Assembly (NCBI GenBank): GCA_021234155.1
Contig: JAJEKV010000058.1
Coordinates: forward strand, 6,024,600-6,088,599
Length of the DNA stretch: 64,000 nt
From: Isoetes taiwanensis
Lineage: Eukaryota > Streptophyta > Lycopodiopsida > Isoetales > Isoetaceae
Direction of reading: 5' to 3'
Shown here one piece after another: positions 55,726 to 64,000 of the stretch (its first letter is position 1; each line of letters opens with the position of its first letter). A program made the position numbers and the translations under genes. Below the pieces are notes generated by a model. That model ran no database searches. It saw only the letters and a program-made list of their open reading frames with translations, and was not told the DNA's origin.

Positions 55726-57355
55726 TGTGACGCTCCCTGCTAAGTAGACGGTGCCCGGCCGTACACTCGGCAGGAAATCCCCCGTCCGGCTCAACAACCG
55801 CACAGGCCCTCCGTCTATCCCGCACTCTGGAGCTCCGTAGTGCGGGAAGGGGATACGAAGGTGTCTTCCGCGCCCTTCCCTTATGGGCTCCTATCACAGC
55901 GGAAGCATAAACACGTCAGAACTAGCAATACGATACAATATGCTACCTCGAAGGGTAGCTCAATCGCATATCCATAGATGCAAAGAACATAATCATATGC
56001 CATAAAACATGGGAGGTCCTACCCGTGGCTCCGACACATAAGGAAGTCGACTGACTGGATAGGCCTCAAGATAGAGCAGACCGAGTCATAACAATGGCGG
56101 GGCTGGCATAAGACAATGGCTAGGGTTGACCACTCCATCCGCCCCTCCCCGCATACTTTGCAGATGGGCTAGATCAGGCTCTGGCATGACTCTAACCTTC
56201 CGGATACGTAATCCCATGGTATCACCCATCGGGACTACTCCAGGTTGCATCTCCCTGGTCCGTAGAGGTAGGTAGGGTTGCATCTCCCCTTCCCGGGGTC
56301 TAGAGGCTCCATGGGCGGCTAGAGAATCGTGACGACACACGATTCGTACCCGACTGAACCCCCCCAAAACAAGAGCCAAGCTGGCACTTGCAACTCTTGA
56401 GAGGCAGGGCAACACCATTGCCCCAAGAGGTGTCGGACCCATGCCCGGTCCACACGAAGTGACCGACCATAAGCCTAGTCCACTCTGGGATCCCCCGTAG
56501 CCCCCACTCGGCAGGGATCCTCCCCCCATCTTGCCTCTAGCCCCGTTGTGTAGTGCTGAGTCGCATCATAGCCTCCGTAGCCCGGTGGGTTCCTATGCAC
56601 AGGCCGCAATTAATAGGAACTAAGGGATCTACACTAGGAGCATACTACATATGGCCCTAGGTCTCTACCCCCCTTCCCAACACAAGAGGAACAACATGAT
56701 CAACCATCATCACATAATCATCATGAACAATATCATATGAACATCTTAACCTAATCATACATATCTATCTATCAGTTAGGGTTCCTTGATTAGGGTTCAA
56801 GATGTTCAACAATGGATCTAGGGTGGCTCTAACCTAGGCACAAAATACTAACCCACCTGGAATGCTAACTCCCAGGTGAACTAACATAAACTCTACTCAA
56901 CCTACCTCCTCCGGAAGCGCTTCCTCCCATCCCTGGCGTCTCCATGCTCCTTGACGAGGTTCGAAGACTTGCTCCCTCAACGATCATACACACCTTCCAG
57001 GGGCTGCTGCTCCAGGCTAGGCTATGACGAACGATGCTCGAAACGGGGTTTCGGGCACGTGGATGAGAGCTTAGGTGCTAGGTCAGGGAAAAAAGGTCTA
57101 GGGTTAGGGTTAGAGCTAATATAGGTGTGGATGCCACGTGGCACCGCTAGGATGGGGCCGTGTGGCGGTTGCTCCAATAGGATAAGGCCATGTGGAAATG
57201 GGCCTTATCCTAAGGTTATCTAAGTTAAGCAATTAACTTAGATGTGCACCCCTTGCCACTTATCCCAGGGCATACAAGGCTACCTAGGTAGACTTGTATG
57301 GTGACGGGTCCAGGAATATACGTATTTAGGGCGTATATTCCCTTGGAACGTCACA
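55726..57355 (-). repeat. 1.63-kb LTR (gypsy-like TGTGACG..CGTCACA)
   Basis: It begins TGTGACGTTCC and ends GGGAGCGTCACA on the minus strand and is followed at once by a tRNA-Met primer binding site, so this is the 5' LTR of a minus-strand element. It is GC-richer than the flanks. The TGTGACG start plus PBS is common in plant Ty3/gypsy elements. No second LTR and no gag-pol are visible in 53-55.7 kb, so the element is partial, deleted or of a non-autonomous large-LTR type. Its right flank is LINE sequence, which it appears to interrupt. Confidence 0.75.
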
Positions 57356-58678
57356 CCGTAGGTGGACTCGTAATCTTAGACCTCTCTCTTCACAGTTAGG
57401 TGTTGATCTCCAACTTCATCTGGAAAATTCTGCGGAATGAGATTGACTCTCCGGGATGCCCTTGCTTCATCAGTCTCTGTCTCACTCCATTGTGTTTCAT
57501 AAGTCGACAGTCCATGCGTGTCTATCATGGGCACTATTCTTTAAGATCAAACCCTATGTCCACGCCTCTCCTTTCCTTAAAGACCTTCTAAGAGCTTGGA
57601 AGCATGTTTTCCCATTGTTTGAAATTGACACAGAAGCATGTATTCAATTGTCTGCGCCACCATAGTGGATCCTGCTTGCTCCAGGTACGATATCATCCAT
57701 ATTGGCCTCAGATATCGATCCACGGATTCAACGGAGGTGGTCACAACACGCTCTTTGGAAGATTAGTACTATGAGGATCAGTTGGCGCCTTGGCGGTTGT
57801 TCCATGACAGATTCCATCTTAAGGAGATAGATATGTTGATTTGGGTTCAAGTGGCTAATATTCTTCTGCTTCACTCACAAGACATCGGCCCCGTATGGCA
57901 CTGTAATTCGTGTACTGATCCTGCCAACTATGTCAAGTCATGCTATCACCTTCTTGCTATCCAGGATGAACTCCCTCCCTCAGACGACTGGGTTTTATAA
58001 GTCCCAGGAGATGATTGGAGTCAAATATGGAAGTGGGTTTGGAATTCAATTGCACCACCGAAGACTTGCACCTTATTATGGCAAATTGTACATTGCTCTC
58101 TAAGTGTGAACACCTGGGTTCACAAGATCAAGCCTTCTATCAGTGACTTGTGTCCGATGAATGGCCTCCTCTTGGAGACCGTGGAGCCCTGTATATTTTT
58201 TTGCCCAGAGATCCAACCTATTTGGTGTTGGTACAAGGATTATTCCACTCCACACCACACAGTCAAGAGGTCCTTCTGGGTTTATATCCAGTTAGATGGC
58301 CACGGGTAAACAAGTTAGCTTTTCACTTCTGTAAGGCATGGTTGCTTTGGATCATATGGAAGAGATGACGTCTAAAGGTCTTTAGGATTGCAGTGATGCA
58401 ACCGGATGCTCTAACCCCACAGCTGAGGTATAAATTGTACATTTCATATCAGGCATCCAAGCGGAAAGAACAATTCAAAGCAACTATTTGGGAAAGGACG
58501 CTTCACATTGAGGACAATCAGGGTGCATTCCTCCCATGAGGAATGATATAATGTGTGGCAATGCAATATGCGGGCTCTCTCTGAGTTTACCTACTTGGGC
58601 GAATGTTCCCCTTCATTGCGTCTTTTGTATTTTGAGTTAAATTAATTAAATTAATTTTATCCTTCAAAGAAAAAAAAA
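57356..58678 (+). mobile_element. LINE fragment (3' part), degraded
   Basis: The frame LLISNFIWKILRNEIDSPG parallels KVMISKFIWRIFIGKDDSPG of the LINE at 60.7-62.9 kb. Downstream pieces match its linker and the C-terminal zinc finger area (LCPMNGLLLETVEPCIFFC). It ends TTTTATCCTTCAAAG plus A's at 58,678. Several frameshifts and stops are present. Its upstream part is cut by the 1.63-kb LTR. Confidence 0.8.
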
Positions 58679-60667
58679 TTACTTATGGATCTGCCTTCAA
58701 TGTTCTCATAATAAAGAAAACTTTTGGAAATCTTCATTTGAGATATTTTCTTGTCTCTTCCTTCTTCGAAGCGAACATAAAGTCCCTAGAAGTTGAACTT
58801 CTTCAAGGAAACCTAGAAGGATAAAAATTGAACTTTAGAAGAAAATCTCATCACATGATAAGTTCATTTTGATCTTCTATGTAAACCTTACCTTCTTACT
58901 GTTTTGAATTAATCTAGTGAGAATCAATTCCTGTCTTCTAATCATTCATCTCCTGCAAATTGGAATCCATTTGTGCCAATAATACGTGGGAGGCATGATG
59001 TAATATCAGAAAACAATGGTATATTGCTGATCATATCCTCTGTCTAAGACAGTGCCAGCCTTCCTTAAAAAAGCCACCATGGCTATCTACATATTGAATC
59101 TAAATGGATGTCATATAGTTTGACAGATACATTGTTATATGCCTGAATGGCATTTTCAGCATGGCCATGTTAGGCAAAGACTACATTGCATTCCACAATA
59201 TCATATTTTGCTTAGGCATATTATAATATGCTATGTGCATCTTTTAGTCCCCACACTTACTATATATATTGAGAGTGGTCATTGGGAGCTCTATAAATAA
59301 GAGAATAACATGGCAACATAATGGACAAAATATAGAGCCAGCAAAGATACAAGACATACTTGGAACAAAGCTCATGGCCACACCCTATAGAAGGAGAAAA
59401 AGTGAACCATTACAAATGGAGAAGTTAAATAGCACACTTGGAGAAATATTGGCGAATCAACGAACCAACCTTTTGCTATGACTGCACAATACTTCTTCAT
59501 GCATACAACGCAAAAGTTCAAATCCCAATGGTTGGGGCTCTACATTTCCAAGCCCATATTCCCTGAAATATCTCTTCTAAATAAGGGATGCTAATTAAAC
59601 TAGCATAAACATATATCTGACAAGTAATAGAAATTAAGACATATGCAGCCTTCATGTTGCATCTACTTATTGTCATGTCCATGATGAGCATGTGCAACAA
59701 TCATAGAATTCCAACAATCAAGATCTTAAACGGGCAATTTTTCAAAAGCAATATCTGCAGAAGTTCCACACATGTTAATAACCGAAGATCCCAGCTCCAA
59801 ATTAAAAACAAATCCACTCCTTATTATATGCGCATGTATCCCTTGCTGGGAGCTTGTGCGAGATGTCCAATGCACTCATAGATGCAGCCCAAGGTAACAT
59901 TATCTAGTGCCATACTTTTGGCAAACTAAAACCTGCCTTCTTGATAAGCTTGGCACTAAAAGCATCGTGAGATGTTGGACCCAAACACACATTGAAAACT
60001 TACAAAAGAAAATTGCCAATTTCTTTCTGATGTCATGGTCCACAAGAACAACAGTGCAACTACAAAAGCAAATTCAAACAATGCAAGCCATATTATACCG
60101 TGCTTTCATCAAAACAAGATAATTGGGACACATAAGAACCATGGTGCTTCATGAAACTCTTATCTTCTCTTACTCTACAACTAGAATAAAGGAAGAAAAT
60201 TGTACATATGAATTGACTTAGCTATTGACATATATATTGCACTTGATCAACCAGTGAGTTGCAGAGCCTTTACGGTGCAAGATATTCCTGCATACCTGTA
60301 GCAAAATTTTAGGCCAGACTTAGATTATGGGCACTTGAAGCTCAACTCTATTAACCAGAGTAATTAACCAAATGCCATCCTCAAGGTGAAGTTCAAGTTC
60401 AGTTAGTTCCCCCTCCATCAGCGCAACCACCACGTCATGGAAAAGACCATGTTGATGTTATGTCATTGTGGTTAGTTGGATACATCAATGACATGCGCTC
60501 ATCTATGCAACAGATTCATAATGCACTGAATTCAATTGAAAACTTCCATCATTGATGCATGCATATGTTTGGACATAGACCAACACATGCAGTTACGTGC
60601 ACAAATAAACAGGCTAACCGCCCTCTGTAGGCTGTTTGATTGGCAAATCAATGAAGATGTCTATCAC
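58679..60667. other. Gene-free stretch
   Basis: Only short ORFs (under 75 codons) with no domain. No large repeat seen. Confidence 0.4.
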
Positions 60668-60682
60668 ATCTTAAATCGCTAT

Positions 60683-62873
60683 GAAGACAATGTGGCTGCT
60701 GCATATGAAGGAATATATTGGGCCCGGTTACAGGGTCATAGAGCAATGTATCTTAAGCTTGATTTTGCTAAAGCTTACGATAGTGTTGATTGGGGCTTCT
60801 TGGAGAAGTGTCTTCTTGCGCTTGGGTTTGGGGAGTCTTTCACAAGGAATGTTATGAAGCTCCATACATCAGCCAGATCTACTGTCCTTTTCCAGGGCGA
60901 GCCATCTGATATTTTTGTAGTGGGTAGAGGAATTCGGCAAGGTTGTCCCTTAGCACCCTTGCTTTTCACAGTTGTGGCAGAAGTATTATCCCAGCTCTTC
61001 TCCGTGGCTACCCAAGATGGCATTATTCAAGGCCTCCCAATGGACGATGGTTCTCAAGAGTATGTAACCAATATGCCGATGACACTTTTTTGTTCCTAAT
61101 TGCCAAGGCTGAGAATCTTCGTAATGCTAAGCTATTATTGGACACATTCTCCTTAGCATCAGGAGTTCTTGTAAGGTGGCAAAAATGTACAGCTTTGTGG
61201 ACGTTGGACAGTCCCATTCCTCCTTGTATTTTGGACTATCCATGGAAGATTCTTCTGCATGGCAATACCACAAAGTTGCTAGGTATCCCAGTTGGAATTC
61301 ACGTCTCTGCTTCAGATGCTTGGGATGAAATCATTAATGGGTTGCAAAAGCACTTGTTTTGGTGGAATACAGCTAAACTGTCAATGCCCGGTAGAACCAC
61401 TGTGGCTAAATGTGTTCTTAATAATGCTCATGTCTACATGGCGTCTGCTCTATTAGCTCCGCAGTGTAAGATGGAGGAGATTATGCGCATCGTCAGAAAT
61501 TTTATTTGGGGTAGAAATGAGTTAGGAGCGGTAGTCAAGGTAGCTTGGGCGAAACGCACTAGACCTAAGACAGCTGGTGGTCTTGGTATGCTGGATTTTC
61601 ACCTCCAAAGCAAGGTGATGATATCAAAGTTTATTTGGAGGATTTTCATTGGTAAGGATGATTCTCCTGGCCTGAGGTTGTTGGTGCAGTCGATTCGGCA
61701 TTGTCTCCCATTTCATAAGGCCACCATTAAGCCCCTCCTTCCTTGGGCTTTGCTTTATCATATGCATCCGTATCCTAATGCTTCTCCCTTTCTAAAGAGG
61801 TTGCTTGCTGCGTGGGACACTGTCAGGTCTCTTTTCCATATTAATCCTGAGGCATGTCTTCAGTTGTCCACTCCATGCTGGTGGATTCCTTTGCAGGACA
61901 CTCCAGAGAATGTGCCTCTATGTGTGGTTGTTCATCCAAAGACACAACGATGATGGATAGCAGCTGGTATAAGCATTATTGCAGCTTGATATGAGTCTAG
62001 CCATCTCATGTCATGGGAAGCATTTAGAACAAAGTTCTTGTTGTACAGATGGGACAGAGTAATCTGGAATCATATTGTTGCATTGTTGCCACAGGATTCT
62101 GGTCCACAGATTGAGGTAGTCGTATGGGGTTGCCATCATCCAGCCAGGGCGGTTTGTGTCTTCTGTGTATAAATTGCTTTTGCATTCTGAAATCCTGCCT
62201 CCATCGAATAGGTGGCATCTTCAGGTCCCTCAGCCACAATGGAAAAGTGTTTGGATATGGGTATGGGATAAGCTGCTTCATCCCAAGTAGTAGTTTTATG
62301 GTGGCAAGTGATCCATAGATGCCTCAGAGTCAACAGGTTAGTCCATAAAATGGATAATCGGATCTCAGAGCTTTGTCCTTTATGCCAGCAAAGGGTTGAG
62401 AGTATTGAGCATTGTTTTTTCTTGTGTGAGCGGCTTCAGCAGGCATGGTCTTGGTTGCTCACCCTATTTGGCACGTCTCGATCTAGCCAGCAAATTTTGC
62501 TTGCTATCTATCCTGATGCTTGGCCCAAACTACGGAAACGAGCTTTTCATCTCGCAAGTGGCTGGCTTTTATGGTCAATCTGGAAGAGAGGGAGGTTGTT
62601 TATCTTTAAGGGCGTAGATACTGCAGAAGAGATTGTTCTTCAGTGGGCGCAACATAAAATTGTTATGGCTTACAATTGTTCTTCTCTTGATCAAGAGAAG
62701 AAAGTACTGATCTGGCATACTTACCTTCAGACTCATTCTTTTGCATAGGCAGGTGGTTGTGCTCAGTTGGATCGGTTTGTCCACTGGGGTTATAATCCTG
62801 TCTTTGCATTTTATGTTGCTCTAGTTTTTAGTTGGTGAATAAAGCTTGTCGTCCTTCAAAAAAAAAAAAAAAA
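60683..62873 (+). mobile_element. 5'-truncated L1-type LINE with 15-bp TSD
   Basis: Flanked by a perfect 15-bp duplication ATCTTAAATCGCTAT (60,668-60,682 and 62,874-62,888). Ends TTGTCGTCCTTC plus about 16 A's. The body begins within the reverse transcriptase domain, so the 5' part was lost on insertion. The coding frame is broken in at least two places. The perfect TSD points to a fairly recent insertion. Confidence 0.93.
60690..62748 (+). pseudogene. LINE ORF2: reverse transcriptase C-terminal half and zinc finger
   Basis: RT landmarks: AMYLKLDFAKAYDSVDWGFL, GIRQGCPLAPLLF and NQYADDTFLF (catalytic YADD), then the thumb region (SMPGRTTVAKCVLNN, MEEIMRIVRNFIWGR, GGLGMLDF), and near the end the zinc finger CPLCQQRVESIEHCFFLC. 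The frame shifts at about 61,060-61,090, between QGCPL and YADD, and again at about 61,950-62,310. The endonuclease domain and ORF1 are absent. Confidence 0.9.
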
Positions 62874-62888
62874 ATCTTAAATCGCTAT

Positions 62889-63207
62889 CTTTATTGAACA
62901 CATACTACTTTTATTTATTTCCAATCACTAAATAAATGCTTAAAAAATGTTTACATGATCACATATGCCACATATGTGTTACATATATGATCCACCTTGG
63001 TTTAAATAAATCCACATTGTGAAATGTAATGGTTTATTATTGTAGTTTATGATTTTTATTATTATGCTACATAACATTAACTATACAATCATTTGATTTC
63101 TATAAAATGTAATGGTTTGTGTTGAAGGCCCTAGGATCGAATTTTTTTTTTTTTAGTATAACGCAAACCATTACATTCCACCCCTTAAACCATTATATCT
63201 ACACTTT
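62889..63207. other. AT-rich stretch with a short inverted repeat
   Basis: AATGTAATGGTTTGTGTT (63,108-63,125) is inverted at 63,158-63,176 around a poly-T loop. A related CAATGGTTTGTGTT lies beside the first MITE copy (5,300). Confidence 0.6.
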
Positions 63208-63506
63208 TAAATTAAATTCCCTCTTAGGTCCCCTTTAGTTTGGGTGCATATTCACACGGGAGATGATGTAAGGCAACGAGAGCTATTCCTTCACCCGCAA
63301 GAACGTATAATACATGTACGAAATCAAGACCATTTAGTACAATAATTCAAATCTTATAGTATTTTTCAAACCCCATTATACAATATACAAAAACTTGTAT
63401 AAGCATACCCCACAAACGAGGATCGTTATGTATGGTCAAAATTGAGGAATAACTTGGTAATATGCCCTTCCAACAGCTCTTGATGCCCGGAATCACCCCC
63501 GTGTGA
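63208..63506. mobile_element. MITE, copy 2 (opposite orientation to copy 1)
   Basis: The reverse complement matches 4,975-5,270: AAGAGCTGTYGGA, CTCGTTTGTGGGGTATGC, TACAAGTTTTTGTAT, AAAATACTATAAG and GTACATGTRTTRTA in order. The end at about 63,208-63,262 is the long TIR (TTTAGTTTGGGTGCATATTC). The other end is eroded after CCCCCGTGTGA. Confidence 0.85.
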
Positions 63507-64000
63507 CCATATGTTGTGCTAGGTTTCCCGAAGAAGGTATAGACAAATCTATATTTGGTAGACATGAAGCACTTGGTTCGAGCATCTGGTCATAGACAGA
63601 AGATATGAGAGATTTGTACATCATCTATAAGCTTAAAGCTCCTATGGAATATGACAGATTAATATGCATGGCCAGGCTTCCTTGGACTACCTCTTTATTT
63701 GATACCAACTTCAACTAAATTGACATGGACGCTTCTGGCGTAAAATGCATTAGCAATGTAAGAAGTTTTGTTTAGTTTCCATGAACAATAGAACAAATCC
63801 TTTTGTACTTTGTTTACTTACATGGAAACCTCAAAGAAGGATGAGAGAACAAGCATTGAGCAAAGTTAGCCATTTTCCACGGTTATGGGATAAAACTATA
63901 TTTACTACTATATTTGCTCAGAAAGCACATAGTATTTGGAAGGCGGAGTCATGGGGGTTAGAGTCTTTGTGATGTTTCTGATCTTGAAGCTGGCATCAGT
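63507..64000. other. Gene-free end of window
   Basis: No ORF above about 70 codons with a recognisable domain. Confidence 0.4.

Noticed and set aside
56086-56529. 147-codon ORF in the 1.63-kb LTR
   Set aside because: It lies inside an LTR, is Gly/Pro/Leu-rich by composition and has no domain.

Overview
The window is nuclear DNA of a land plant with a large, repeat-rich genome. The evidence is nested LTR and LINE retrotransposons, tRNA-Met-type primer binding sites (TGGTATCAGAGC), hAT remnants, spliceosomal introns (GT..AG) and AT-rich intergenic DNA. I cannot fix the species. A seed-free plant (fern, lycophyte or bryophyte) or a gymnosperm seems most likely, but this is inference. Nothing here looks like an ordinary single-copy housekeeping gene.

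Layout. 1-19 kb is mostly gene-poor: a dispersed repeat, a 1 kb AT-rich minisatellite, a MITE with long terminal inverted repeats (TIRs), a GC-rich LINE-like fragment, a short LINE-type insertion with one ORF, a 1.7 kb almost pure purine tract and a three-copy tandem repeat. 19.5-29.2 kb is a decayed copy of a two-gene element (element B). 29.4-30.8 kb holds three related micro-genes. 31.0-32.9 kb is a broken hAT transposase with a MITE inside it. 34,996-52,020 is one Ty1/copia retrotransposon on the minus strand. It is proven by matching LTRs, a 5-bp target-site duplication (TSD), a primer binding site (PBS) and a polypurine tract, and it is interrupted by a 653-bp hAT MITE (8-bp TSD) and by an 11.18-kb two-gene DNA transposon (element A, 4-bp TSD TAAT, TIRs of about 28 bp). 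54.0-55.1 kb encodes a histone H3-like protein with a large charged insertion, just downstream of a 1.63-kb LTR and PBS. 57.4-62.9 kb holds two LINE copies. A second copy of the first MITE family is at 63.2 kb.

The most interesting content is elements A and B. Each carries two divergently transcribed genes. One encodes a DDE-type transposase-like protein of the LDN..QNKNR..GHTHxDID (DUF7869-like) group, with an N-terminal DUF8039-like exon. The other encodes a protein with a ParB/sulfiredoxin-like motif (I-N/E-G-N/Q-H-S), followed by a degenerate adenine/cytosine-N4 methyltransferase-like region. In element A this ends in an FCP1/NIF-type HAD phosphatase-like domain. Each element also has its own set of palindromic repeats (CAGCTG-centred in B, CATATG-centred in A) in the divergent promoter region and introns. 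The layout suggests a mobile element with a self-recognising DNA-binding system. The domain calls are by eye and the functional link is inference.
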